Shown here: positions 36,386 to 45,896 of the stretch, in pieces | How positions within the stretch are numbered: position 1 is the first letter of the stretch | Layout: each line of letters starts with the position of its first letter | Source of the DNA: Roseiconus nitratireducens | GTDB lineage: Bacteria; Planctomycetota; Planctomycetia; Pirellulales; Pirellulaceae | Assembly: GCF_008629675.1 (NCBI RefSeq) | Contig: NZ_VWOX01000010.1 | Coordinates: forward strand, 186,001-250,000 | DNA: 64,000 bases | Reading direction: 5' to 3' | Program-made: the position numbers and the translations under genes | Notes under the pieces: generated by a model | What the model saw: the letters and a program-made list of their open reading frames with translations, nothing else | Told to the model about the DNA's origin: nothing | The model's database searches: none

Positions 36386-37422
36386 GGGGTGCTCGGCTTG
36401 GAGGTTGAAGTTTCTATCGAGTCGGACTCATCGGTGTCGGACGAAACATCGGTCGCGGCATCGGCCTCACTCGGCGCAGACGGCAGGATCGCGTCGATCT
36501 GATAGGCCTCCGCCAAGGTCCCGTCGGTCGGGCCCGAGAATTCGTCCGCAAGGATTGCCGCGTCTTTGTTCGTCAACGTTTCCAATTCGCTTCCGATCCC
36601 ATCGCCGTTGTCATCCAACTGGGGATGTTCGGTCGCAAGCAAGTTTTCTTGCTCGTAAGAATCACGGACGCTTTTGGCAACTTCGACAAAAAGCTGTTTC
36701 ACTGAAAGGGACGCGGAGCCGTTGGCAGCATCCGGATCGGCTTCGTCGCTTAGACCAACCGGCGCTGACTCTTCGGATCGCTGCAGGTCCGCGGCCATCC
36801 ACTCTGCCAAATGCTTGGGAAACCGTGTCTCGTTGACCTCGCCCTGGCCGTCCGTTGCCGTCATCACGATCCTGCCCGGTCGCGATAGCGGCGCGAAGAA
36901 CTTCCCCGACGCCGGTTGCGTCATCCAAAACACCTGACGATCACAGGAAAAGTTGGCAAATTGTGCACCCCATTCCGCCGCGTTCAAATCAGGCCCGGGC
37001 AGATGGAACCACGCGTTGTTTTGATCGTGATTGCCGTGACCGATGAAGAACACCCACAGCGCGTCGGAGGGTTCGCTCCGGTCGGAGAGGTCTCGGAGTG
37101 TTTGGACGATTTGTTCGGCGCCCAGGTTGCGCAACACGCTGACATTCTCCGGCGGGAATCGGAGTCGCCGGATGGACCAGTCACGCCAAATGTCCGCCTG
37201 ATGATCAAATGTCTGGCGGTGCTGTTCGTCGCCCGGTAGTCCCACGATGATCACGGCGTAGCCGCGTTCTGAGGTGGGGGCACGTTTTTCCGACTCGTCC
37301 GCCTCCTGACACCAAGCCGATCTCGGTGTTCCGATTGCGACGCATATCAACAGCGTCATCGTCTTCACCAGGGCGCGGTGAAGCTCCGGTCGATCCGATT
37401 TGAGACTCAAGCGTTGAATCAT
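36382..37422 (-). CDS. Caspase/C13-like exported protein lacking the catalytic cysteine
   Basis: The 346-residue protein has a signal-like segment near residues 21-38 (TMTLLICVAIGTPRSAWC), then a clan CD fold: YAVIIVGLPGDEQHR, LWVFFIGHGNHD with the catalytic-type His129, and RQVFWMTQPASGKFFAPLS followed by RPGRIVMTATDGQGEVNETR. In legumain-like peptidases the segment aligned to TQPASGKFF carries the nucleophile (E-A-C-x-S-G); here that position is proline, so no protease activity is expected. A calcium-loop-like stretch DDNGDGIGSELE lies near residues 268-279. Sequences of this type are, as far as I know, found elsewhere in planctomycetes. It overlaps its neighbours on both sides by four bases. 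Confidence 0.75.
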   Translation of the reverse strand: MIQRLSLKSDRPELHRALVKTMTLLICVAIGTPRSAWCQEADESEKRAPTSERGYAVIIVGLPGDEQHRQTFDHQADIWRDWSIRRLRFPPENVSVLRNLGAEQIVQTLRDLSDRSEPSDALWVFFIGHGNHDQNNAWFHLPGPDLNAAEWGAQFANFSCDRQVFWMTQPASGKFFAPLSRPGRIVMTATDGQGEVNETRFPKHLAEWMAADLQRSEESAPVGLSDEADPDAANGSASLSVKQLFVEVAKSVRDSYEQENLLATEHPQLDDNGDGIGSELETLTNKDAAILADEFSGPTDGTLAEAYQIDAILPSAPSEADAATDVSSDTDESDSIETSTSKPSTP

Positions 37423-39974
37423 TGAATCACTTTCAGCTCCGGTCGCGCACGCTGAAGGTCACCAATTGCTTTCGGCGTGATCTGGGTGTTTCGGATTGCC
37501 AGCAGGCGGAGTGAATCCAGCATGGCGACTCGTTCCAGATCCGTGTCCGTCACCTTGGTGTGGGACAATTGTAATTCGCGCAGTTGCCGCAGCCCGCTGA
37601 AGGATCGCAGGCAAGAACCGTCGATGGACGTCCCGATCAAACACAGGTGCTGCAAATCTGGAAGATGTTGTACCAACTCAATGACCTCGGCGTCGGTGAT
37701 CGACGATCCGGCCAGACACAAATAAGTCAACTTTGTTTGCCGCCTGACCACTAAGCGATCATCGGGAGAGAGCTGTGCCCCGGCCAGCGTCAGTTTTCGC
37801 AACGAAGGCAAGACACCCAAGCCCTCCAAAGAAAGGCGCGACTCGGCCGAAGGCTGGACGGCCAGATTCTTCAAGGACAGCATCCCATTGATCACTTCCA
37901 GCCCCTGGCTTGTGACGTCAGAGGTGCGCAAATCCAATTCCTCAATGCCAGGTATCTCAGCCAATTGTCGCAGCACCGAGTCGCCGATCGCCAAGCGTGG
38001 CGACGCCGGGCACTTGTCCATTCCGACCAGCCACGGATTGTCGGTCAAATCCGAGAGTGAATGCACGGTGTCGGGGCCCTTGTCGGTCAGAATGCGGACG
38101 TGACCTCCTCGCCAGACAATTCGTTCGGCGAGTTGTCGTTCCGTGCTTCCTGAGTTTTCGGTGCTTCCGGAGCCGTTTGCGAACGATTGAAGACGAACCG
38201 GTCCGTTGCGTCCCGACATTTCAAATTGGCTAATTCGAAATGATGCCCGATCGACCTGGACAAAAAACACGCGGGGGTAGAAGCCGTCGAATCGTTTTAA
38301 ACGCAGCCGATCCGATGTCGCCCCGTCCCCGGTCGGGCGCCGCCACTCCGCGATCGGCACCGACGTGGTCCGCGAGCGGACCCGCATCAAACTTGCCCGT
38401 TGGGGATTGACCTCCAGCCGGAATCGCTCCGGACGACCGTGATCGATTTGACCTCCCGACGATTCGTCAAGCATCGTCAGTTCGCCGCGGGCATCCGTCG
38501 ACAGAAAACCCGATCGACGATCCTGCGGATCACCGTGGTCCAGGATGGCGATCATCCGCGCGTTTCCCGCGGAGAAGCCCACGCCCAAGGATCCGCTCCC
38601 GCTGATGCGTTCAGCCGTAAACTCCAACGAATATACGTTCGGTAGCAGGACGGGAATTTGAATCAGGCCACGTGCGTCAGGATTGGAAAGGATCAATCCC
38701 TCCGGAATCGGCTGGGTTTCCAGATCGAATGCGTCGCGCTCCGGGACGATCACATCCAGTGGAAAACGAGAGAGATCGGACGCCGCAGGGATTTGCGGTC
38801 GCGACTCATTCTGGATGCTGCTTGAAGGCTGATCCTTTGATTCCTGATCCGGTACATCGCGGGTTGGCGGACTTGCAGGTTCGATGTGGGGGTTCCGCCC
38901 GGCAAGACGGAACGTCGGTTGACTCCTTGCCGGGATCAGCAGCGCACCCAATCCCACCAGAACGAGCAATGCAGCCATTGCGGTACCGATCATCACCGCC
39001 CGTCGACGAACCGTCGCGGGTTCTGCTTTCGAAGAACGTGACCGCTCTTCCAATTGTTGTTTCAGGTAGCCAACCGTCTCGGAGGAGGTGGCGGCATCGG
39101 CTTCGGCAATCTCGGTAGTTGGACTCGCGCGGTCCAACAGAGACGGCAGATCACAGCCTCGGGCCAAGGGGGTCAACCGGCGAAGAAGATCGGTCGCGGA
39201 GATCGTGCAGACCTTATCTTTCAACAGGAGAGTCTGCAGAGGGCGCGGCAGGTTTCTCGCAGGATTCGATTCTGGACCCGTCTGGTCGGAGTGATCGACT
39301 CCAAGCATCGACCTCAATAGTGCCAGTACCTCCTGCAAATCCGATTCGAATCCAGATTCCAAAGTCTCCGACGCCCTAACCGACCCAAACGGTGTCAGTT
39401 TCGCTGCGCCGCTTGCCGTGACCTCGACCTCGTCCAAGGTGATGCCTCCATGAACCAACCGGTTCTCGTGCAGGTAGGCCACCGCGGAAGCGACCTGCCC
39501 GGCAATCTGACAGGCATCGGCGACGGGTAGGGGAGCGGACCGATGGAGCAGATTTCGAAGCACGATCCCATCGGGATGTTCGATCACGATATAGGGCCGG
39601 TCAATCATCCCGGCCGTTTCCAATCGAGCCAAGTTGGGATGATCCAATTCGCAGCGGCGACTCATATCGGACGCGAAGCTTGTCATTTGCCGATCGCCCC
39701 ACTCGCTGCGGTCCGGCAGCAGTTTCAGTTTGACGTGCTTGCGCAAGTGCTCGTGAACGGCGGCGTACGTCTGGACGCCACGGTAGTCGGCAATCAACGC
39801 TAGCAGGGTGAAGCGACCGAACTGGTTGGACGCAGGGTCCGCCGAGAGGTTGGATCCCAAGTGCTGATCGGTGATTCGGTCGCTTGCAACCGCTGCACCG
39901 AGATCTGCCGATGTCGCTTCATCACCACCCGCAAGTCGGTGACGAGGATCGGGGGCTGGCTTTTGTCCGTTCAT
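37419..39974 (-). CDS. Pseudokinase with membrane span and leucine-rich repeats
   Basis: Residues 50-275 of the 851-residue chain align with a Ser/Thr kinase fold: FGRFTLLALIADYRGVQTYA (N-lobe), VKLKLLPDRS, RPYIVIEHPDGIVLRNLL (hinge) and the helix AGQVASAVAYLHENRLVHGG. The catalytic HRDxKxxN reads HGGITLDEV, DFG reads TPFGS and the glycine-rich loop is absent, so it should not transfer phosphate. A span lies at 327-347 (AVMIGTAMAALLVLVGLGAL). The outer part has a jelly-roll-like domain and ends in about six leucine-rich repeats (IEELDLRTSDVTSQGLEVIN). It overlaps the active kinase gene before it and the caspase-like gene after it by four bases each, and looks like a scaffold derived from a copy of that kinase. 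Confidence 0.85.
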   Translation of the reverse strand: MNGQKPAPDPRHRLAGGDEATSADLGAAVASDRITDQHLGSNLSADPASNQFGRFTLLALIADYRGVQTYAAVHEHLRKHVKLKLLPDRSEWGDRQMTSFASDMSRRCELDHPNLARLETAGMIDRPYIVIEHPDGIVLRNLLHRSAPLPVADACQIAGQVASAVAYLHENRLVHGGITLDEVEVTASGAAKLTPFGSVRASETLESGFESDLQEVLALLRSMLGVDHSDQTGPESNPARNLPRPLQTLLLKDKVCTISATDLLRRLTPLARGCDLPSLLDRASPTTEIAEADAATSSETVGYLKQQLEERSRSSKAEPATVRRRAVMIGTAMAALLVLVGLGALLIPARSQPTFRLAGRNPHIEPASPPTRDVPDQESKDQPSSSIQNESRPQIPAASDLSRFPLDVIVPERDAFDLETQPIPEGLILSNPDARGLIQIPVLLPNVYSLEFTAERISGSGSLGVGFSAGNARMIAILDHGDPQDRRSGFLSTDARGELTMLDESSGGQIDHGRPERFRLEVNPQRASLMRVRSRTTSVPIAEWRRPTGDGATSDRLRLKRFDGFYPRVFFVQVDRASFRISQFEMSGRNGPVRLQSFANGSGSTENSGSTERQLAERIVWRGGHVRILTDKGPDTVHSLSDLTDNPWLVGMDKCPASPRLAIGDSVLRQLAEIPGIEELDLRTSDVTSQGLEVINGMLSLKNLAVQPSAESRLSLEGLGVLPSLRKLTLAGAQLSPDDRLVVRRQTKLTYLCLAGSSITDAEVIELVQHLPDLQHLCLIGTSIDGSCLRSFSGLRQLRELQLSHTKVTDTDLERVAMLDSLRLLAIRNTQITPKAIGDLQRARPELKVIQ

Positions 39975-42900
39975 GGCGACGCCACCACGTTGACAGCAGG
40001 CATTTCTGCGCGGAGCTGATGAATGCCGTCCGCGGTAAAGTTTGTGTTCTGCAGGTAGACATCCGTCAGATTTGGCATCGTTTTCAGCGTTTGAATCGAT
40101 GCGTCTCCGACCGCGGTTTCTTGCAGATACAACCTTTCAATGTTGGCAGCGCCGCTCAGAAATTTCAAACCTTCGTCGTCCACTGCCGTGTTAACCAGGA
40201 ACAGCTGCTGGAACGGCTGCATCTGCTTGACGTAGGTCAGACCCGGTCCCTTGATGTTCGGGTTCCAACCGAGGTGCAGTTGCCATTTCAGTGAGATCGG
40301 AAGAAGTAGTTTCAGATCGTCGTCGGTGATCCGGGCGCCGGCCAAGCCCAACTGCTCAAGGTCACCGAACGGCAGGATGTACTTTTCCAGCATCGGACCG
40401 TCCAGTTTTGGGTGTCCGATCGCCAGGCGTTTGATGCCGCGATCGTGCAAGCGTTCCAGGCCGGGACCATAGACGCTGCACTGATTCAATTTCAAATACT
40501 CCAGCCGCGGCAGTTTGGCCAGTGTTTTAGTGACTTCACCGGAGATTTGCGGCATGAAGGCGAGGTTGACTTCTTTTAACAGCGGCAGGTCAGCCAGTGC
40601 TTCCAATCCCTGCTCCGTGATCTGCGTCCGATCGAGTGTCAGCGATCGAAGGAACTTCTGTCGGCGAATGCTTGCCATCGCGACGTCCGTCACTAGCGGG
40701 CTCTTGACGACCAAGTCCGTGACCGACCGATCTTGCAATCGCTTCAAGAGTGTCTGGTCATCGAGCGACGGATCGGTCGCCTCGATCCGAACGGTCGGAA
40801 GGTCGTCGAGAGCGTCGAGGACTGTCGGCAGCGGGGGGACGCCAATCTTGCCTTGAAGCGGATCCAGTGTCAGATCGCTAATCTCAATCTGTCCGACGTC
40901 CTGGCTGATCCACAATTGGTTCACATCGGACCCACGCCACCAGGGATTCTCCATTTTCAATCGCGCACCCTCGCCAGTCCAATCAATGAGCTTTTCTTCG
41001 CGGCCAAACACTTGGATGTGCACCTGTGTTCCGTTCCGAGTCAGTCGCACCGCGATCGACACGGGTTGATCGTTGCCGACAGGAAATAGCTTGGTCGGAA
41101 CTTTGAACGCGCTCCTTTGATGAATGACTCCGTCAACACCATGAAGAATGGTATGCGGTCCGAGCTTCGTATTGAGGTCGAACCCGACCGCAAAATGCTG
41201 GCCGTTGCCGATCGAAAAACCAAAGTTCGTGGCTTCCCCGTCTTTCAGCCGCCTGGCCGTCATCCGCAACTCAAACTCGGGCGGCAGCGTGACCGGTACA
41301 AACAGACGAGTTTCTTTGGCGGTCAGCAACTTGCCGTTTTTCTTCTCCCAACGAGCTGACGAGCTAAATCGAGACGCTGCGTTGTAATTCGTGTCTGCGT
41401 CTCGAGACACATCGATGAAGCGAATCAGGTCGATCGGTGCATCGCCGGTGAGCAATTCGACGTCGGGCATTCGCGCCCGAAAACGGTCGACCGCCTCCCG
41501 GGGCACACCGGTCTTGAACAGGGTCAGTTTTCTTAGATTGGGGAAACGGTCCTGAGTGAAGTCTTCCAATCCCGTTGTTTTGGTCGCAGAGAGGTCGATC
41601 GACTCAATTGACGCCGCTGTTGGGATCTGCGACCAAGCATCGCTTGAGACAAGGGTGCGGGATACGTTCAGGCGATTGAGCTGATCGAGTGATGCAAGAA
41701 CAGGCAGCGATTCGTCAGCGATCAGCGTGCCCTCGCTATTGAGCTCACGAAGTGATGGAAACTGGCTGGCGAATGATTCCGGCAGCTCCAAGATACGGCT
41801 TCGGGCGATCGAGAGTGATTCCAGTTTGGGCAGCGTGCCCAATTCCTTCAGCGCCGTCGTTGTCAACGCGGTTTCGGCAAGGTCCAACTCTTCTAAGGTC
41901 GGATGGTCTTTCAAGTGAGCAATGTCCTGGGTGTCGATCCAGGGACTGGCTTGCATGTCGACCCCTGTGATCTGGAAAGGCTCAAGCACGGATCGCAGCT
42001 GGTCCAATTCAGTCAGTGTGCGAGTCCCTTGGGCTGTTGCTACACGAATCTTGCAGCCCTGCCAGATCATCCGCTCCGCAATGGCCCGATCGCGACCGTC
42101 CGGATCATCGGAATCAAGTTCGGTGAATTGAATCGGGGCTCCTCCTTCCGACAGCGGAACCAGGGAGAGCTCGGATACTTCAAGTTCGGCCATCCAATTG
42201 CCCAGAAATAGCGCGCCGGGAGACGGTGTTGAATAAGGATCCGTTCCAGCAATCTCGGCAATGTTGCCTCGCCACGACGCAAGAGTTTGCCCCTCGGCCG
42301 ATAGCGTCACCGACGCTCGATCACCCGAGCTGTCCACCGTAGCAACCAGTTTCGTCGGGCGGTTGGGCTGCAAAACCAAACCGCGGTGCAATTGAGTGTT
42401 CCGCTGATTGATGTTGGTGCCAATCCGTTGCAGACCCGTCAGCGATCCAAGGTGGGGGAAACCGTCGATCAGAAAACAGAATTGTCGGCCGCAAGCGACC
42501 AGTCCCAAACGCAGACTTTCCTTGTTTCTCAGGCGGTTGACGACCATTTCAACGCGGTACCGATCCGGCGGCTGATAGGGAATCATCACCAACGACGGTT
42601 TGTCCGCACGCGACCTCAGCGCGCCGTCGGTCATGCTCCAGTCGTCCAGGCGAATGTCCCGGTCGGGATCGATCAGAGTAATGAGGTCCACTGGCGGGCG
42701 CTCAATCAAGGCAGCGTCTTTTTGCAATGGACCTGAATTCGCTATCTCGTCAGCATCGCCAGGGGAGGAGGAGGCTTGCTTGTCGCCGAGATTGATGGCG
42801 AAACGCCCGACACGCAGGACGTGGCGCTGGTCGGCCTTCAGATCGATTGAGCGTTCGGAAAAGACAAGTGGCGACGTGTCGTCAACCGCGATTTCATACC

Positions 42901-44482
42901 GGCCTGCCGGGATCAACGTTTCGCCGGGTTGCAGCGGGTAACGTGAGGATTCGCCCACCAGTGCGGCGCGACCCGATTTCAGGAGTTCCGCTATTTCCAC
43001 CGATTCCGGCTGGACCAGGATTCGGCCTCGGGGCATCGTTGCTTTCGGAAAGAAAATCACCGCTGCGATCGCCAGAGCCATCAACACGCCGGCGATCACG
43101 AGGAGTCGGGTGAACGGATTGTGTCGGGAACGGGAGTCGAACGATTCATGATCGGAGCGTTCAGACTGCGCGTTGGATACCACCAGTGACGCCGAGTCGA
43201 CATTGCCCAACTCAGATTCGCCCAACACAGATTCGCCGACGGTAACGTCGCTGGCTTTCGTGTCTCCTTTGCCGATTTCATGCGGGACCGCCGCGATCAG
43301 TTGGGTCAAGTCTGCGGACCGGGAAAAAGCATCCAGCAAGCGTGCGATTTCTGCGGCCGATTGCGGCCGTTCCTCGGGCTGCTTGGCAAGCATCTGATCG
43401 ACGATCGCGCAGAGTCCCGCCGGAAGGTCGCTGCGGAGGTTTTCGATCGGTGCCGCGGATCCGCGTAGGCGCTGTCGGATCTGCGTCATGGCGTCCTGGG
43501 ACCGATCCGTTGAAAACGGGCCGTGGCCGGTCAGCAACTTGTACAACGTGCAGCCGAGGGCATAGACATCGGCTAGGTGATTCACCGAGCGACTATCGAC
43601 CAGTTGTTCGGGAGCCATGAACTCCAGTGTCCCCATCACTTGGTGCGTTTTCGTGAGCGAATCGCCGTGGTCAGCCATGATATCGGTGGGAGCCGTCGAA
43701 ACATCTTCGCTTGGCAGTTCCTCCACGCGGGCCAGACCCAAGTCCAAAAGCTTGATGGTGCCCTCGCGCGACAGCATCAGGTTGGACGGTTTCACGTCGC
43801 GGTGGATTCGTCCATTGCGATGGATGTAGCTGAGCCCCATTGCGGCCTGCCGGCCCACTTCCGCGACGTCGCCAGCTGCCATCGGGCCGGTCGCCGAGAG
43901 GATTTGGGAAAGGTCGTATCCGTCGACGTACTCCATCACCAGGTAGTGCTGATTTGCGTCGCGTCCGGCGTCCAGTGCGCGCACGATGTTTCGATGCGCC
44001 AGCCGCCCAATCGCCACCATCTCGCGCTCGAACCGTTCTAGAGTTTTGAGGTCGGCGCGTCGTTTGGGGTGGACGATCTTGACGGCTGCGATCCGCTGCG
44101 TGGTCTGATGGCGAGCCCGATACACCGTTCCCATGCCGCCCTCGCCCAGCTGTTCCAGCAATTGGTAGTCGCCCACGTGTCGCGGTGGCGCTCCGGAAGC
44201 TTCCGATGTCTGCGAGACCTCCCCGTCGCCCCGTTCGGTGCGAGGAGTCAACTGGCCCATCAATTGCCCGCATCGAGACTCGTCGGCGAAGGGCAGTGGC
44301 TGTTGGAGCTGGACGAACTGATCAATCGAAGCTTCGTCGCCGTCAAGATCCGCGCAACGTTGCTGGCAGATCTTGCAATTCTCCACATGCGTGGCAACGG
44401 CATCGGTCTGATGGCGACTCAGGCGTCCCGCCAGGAAATCCGCGATCGTTGTGGAGTCAGGACAGGGAACGGATTCAGTCAT
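39971..44482 (-). CDS. Ser/Thr protein kinase with anti-sigma-like zinc motif and leucine-rich repeats
   Basis: From the ATG at 44482 the protein has 1503 residues. Residues 32-39, HVENCKIC, form the H-x3-C-x2-C motif of zinc-binding anti-sigma domains. The kinase (about 105-385) is complete: LGEGGMGTVYRA, AAVKIV (K135), IHRDVKPSNLML (D229, N234) and DLG in place of DFG, a change tolerated in bacterial kinases. A span lies at about 458-478 (RLLVIAGVLMALAIAAVIFF). The outer 1000 residues contain two jelly-roll-like domains and two sets of leucine-rich repeats (LEELDLAETALTTTALKEL; PRLEYLKLNQC). It starts 17 bases after the sigma factor gene, so a direct kinase-sigma partnership is likely. The stop overlaps the pseudokinase start. 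Confidence 0.92.
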   Translation of the reverse strand: MTESVPCPDSTTIADFLAGRLSRHQTDAVATHVENCKICQQRCADLDGDEASIDQFVQLQQPLPFADESRCGQLMGQLTPRTERGDGEVSQTSEASGAPPRHVGDYQLLEQLGEGGMGTVYRARHQTTQRIAAVKIVHPKRRADLKTLERFEREMVAIGRLAHRNIVRALDAGRDANQHYLVMEYVDGYDLSQILSATGPMAAGDVAEVGRQAAMGLSYIHRNGRIHRDVKPSNLMLSREGTIKLLDLGLARVEELPSEDVSTAPTDIMADHGDSLTKTHQVMGTLEFMAPEQLVDSRSVNHLADVYALGCTLYKLLTGHGPFSTDRSQDAMTQIRQRLRGSAAPIENLRSDLPAGLCAIVDQMLAKQPEERPQSAAEIARLLDAFSRSADLTQLIAAVPHEIGKGDTKASDVTVGESVLGESELGNVDSASLVVSNAQSERSDHESFDSRSRHNPFTRLLVIAGVLMALAIAAVIFFPKATMPRGRILVQPESVEIAELLKSGRAALVGESSRYPLQPGETLIPAGRYEIAVDDTSPLVFSERSIDLKADQRHVLRVGRFAINLGDKQASSSPGDADEIANSGPLQKDAALIERPPVDLITLIDPDRDIRLDDWSMTDGALRSRADKPSLVMIPYQPPDRYRVEMVVNRLRNKESLRLGLVACGRQFCFLIDGFPHLGSLTGLQRIGTNINQRNTQLHRGLVLQPNRPTKLVATVDSSGDRASVTLSAEGQTLASWRGNIAEIAGTDPYSTPSPGALFLGNWMAELEVSELSLVPLSEGGAPIQFTELDSDDPDGRDRAIAERMIWQGCKIRVATAQGTRTLTELDQLRSVLEPFQITGVDMQASPWIDTQDIAHLKDHPTLEELDLAETALTTTALKELGTLPKLESLSIARSRILELPESFASQFPSLRELNSEGTLIADESLPVLASLDQLNRLNVSRTLVSSDAWSQIPTAASIESIDLSATKTTGLEDFTQDRFPNLRKLTLFKTGVPREAVDRFRARMPDVELLTGDAPIDLIRFIDVSRDADTNYNAASRFSSSARWEKKNGKLLTAKETRLFVPVTLPPEFELRMTARRLKDGEATNFGFSIGNGQHFAVGFDLNTKLGPHTILHGVDGVIHQRSAFKVPTKLFPVGNDQPVSIAVRLTRNGTQVHIQVFGREEKLIDWTGEGARLKMENPWWRGSDVNQLWISQDVGQIEISDLTLDPLQGKIGVPPLPTVLDALDDLPTVRIEATDPSLDDQTLLKRLQDRSVTDLVVKSPLVTDVAMASIRRQKFLRSLTLDRTQITEQGLEALADLPLLKEVNLAFMPQISGEVTKTLAKLPRLEYLKLNQCSVYGPGLERLHDRGIKRLAIGHPKLDGPMLEKYILPFGDLEQLGLAGARITDDDLKLLLPISLKWQLHLGWNPNIKGPGLTYVKQMQPFQQLFLVNTAVDDEGLKFLSGAANIERLYLQETAVGDASIQTLKTMPNLTDVYLQNTNFTADGIHQLRAEMPAVNVVASP

Positions 44483-44499
44483 TGGATCGATCCGGTCGG

Positions 44500-45153
44500 T
44501 CAGTCGATGAGTTCGGTCAGTTCTTCTCGCAGCCGGGATCGCACGCGAGACTTTGCAACGCGGACGGCGTTGGCCGAGATTCCCAGGTCCGCCGCGACGT
44601 CCGAAGCATTTCGCCCTTGCACGGCGGTTTGCCAAAACGCTTGCCAGGTGGTCGCTTCAAATTGCTCACGAACAAGCTCGGCCGCCCGTCGAAGCAGGTA
44701 ATTCTTTTCCAATGCTTCCTGTTCCTGCTCCGAAGTGTCTGCGGGAAGATCGATTTCCTCACCGTGGTCGTCGGGAACCGAGTGGATCCGATGCAGCGCG
44801 GTCGTCCCGCCCCAGGCGATCGGCCGCTTCTGGTCGCGGCGGATGTGATCGCGGCAACGATTCAGGCAAACGGTCTTCAACCATTTTCGAAAGCTGTCTT
44901 CGGGCCGTTTCTTCGCGAATTGCTCCAGTTTTTGAGAAACGATTTGGAAGACGTCCTGAGAGACGTCGGCCGCATCGTCCCGCGACAGGCCAAATTGACG
45001 GCACCAGCTGTACACCAAGGGGCCGTACAGCTGCGAAAAGCGATTCCAACTGGCTGGCTCTCCCAACTCCATCTGCCTGAGCAGACTGAGCGAAGTGGTC
45101 CGCGAGTTTCCCGCCACGGGGTTCTCACTGGATGGAACGTGGGGGCGTTTCAT
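44500..45153 (-). CDS. ECF-type sigma factor heading the nine-gene operon
   Basis: The ATG at 45153 gives 217 residues: a region 2 with PLVYSWCRQFGLSRDDAADV and SFRKWLKTVCLNRCRDHIRR, and a region 4 helix-turn-helix (GRNASDVAADLGISANAVRV, then AKSRVRSRLREEL). The linker between them is acidic. The frame extends 124 codons upstream through repeats and is not supported. The next gene, 17 bases away, is a kinase whose N-terminus carries an anti-sigma-like zinc motif; the set matches the planctomycete habit of pairing ECF sigma factors with kinases. Whether the sigma factor transcribes its own operon cannot be read from the sequence. Confidence 0.9.
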   Translation of the reverse strand: MKRPHVPSSENPVAGNSRTTSLSLLRQMELGEPASWNRFSQLYGPLVYSWCRQFGLSRDDAADVSQDVFQIVSQKLEQFAKKRPEDSFRKWLKTVCLNRCRDHIRRDQKRPIAWGGTTALHRIHSVPDDHGEEIDLPADTSEQEQEALEKNYLLRRAAELVREQFEATTWQAFWQTAVQGRNASDVAADLGISANAVRVAKSRVRSRLREELTELID

Positions 45154-45896
45154 GAAAACATTGCGACGCCGGTGGCGTCTCGGGTTTGGATTCGGAAAGT
45201 TCTTGATGCAAAGGACTTGCGTCAATGAAAGGGTTCCGGGCCGGATCGATCGTCCGGACAAGCCGGACGCCCAATCAAACCGGAGGCATTTTGGGGACTG
45301 TTTCATTGAGAGCCCCTGGTTTCGAGTTCCACAGCGCGCAATCTTCTCCGTAAGGGGGACAGAGCACCTGGGGACCGTCGCGGGGACCATTTCCGCCACG
45401 GGGACAGAGCACCTTGGCAAGGGACGGTGGGAAGGAACGGGGCAACGCCCCGATGTTTGCCCAGCCCGGTCCGAAGGGCCGGGGAAAGGAACGAATAACA
45501 AACCGAGGGCCAGCGGCCCGGCCATTTATTTGTGGGGTGTTGTCGGCTCGACGAGATTTTGCGGGTGCAAACGGCCAGGCCTTCGGCCCTCCACGTTTCG
45601 ATGATGTGGAGGCACCAGCCCTGGCGGGCTGGGCTGGGCAAACCCCCGGGCTTTCAGCCCGGCGAATCCGCCGAATGGATCGCGTCGACTTGCTCTGTCC
45701 CCAAATGCTGCCTTCTTCGACGTGCTCTGTCCCCAAATGCTGCCTTGCAATCTTTCTCCATTCGTCAGAATCCGATCGCTCCCACCAGACATCCCGCACG
45801 AGCGGGGGATTGGTTGTTCGCACGGATCGCAATGCGACGATTCGGGTACGGCTCGGAATGGACTTCGGGGATGGCTTCAAATCGGAAGGTGCAAGG
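45154..45896. repeat. Repeat-rich gap with GGGGACAGAGCAC elements
   Basis: The 743 bases between two divergent genes carry GGGGACAGAGCAC at about 45354-45367 and 45400-45412, its reverse complement at 45691-45702 and 45722-45734, GGGGCAACGCCCC at 45440-45452, an AGGGCCAGCGGCCC hairpin near 45505-45518, CCAGCCCTGGCGGGCTGG at about 45615-45632 and GGGCTTTCAGCCC at 45648-45660. The core elements at the two ends point inward toward each other. Promoters for the sigma operon and the porin gene should be here, but none is clear. No gene is supported. Confidence 0.7.

Noticed and set aside
44185..45228. 347-codon plus-strand frame opposite the sigma and kinase starts
   Set aside because: The minus strand encodes complete sigma regions 2 and 4; the plus frame is Arg-rich and without family features.
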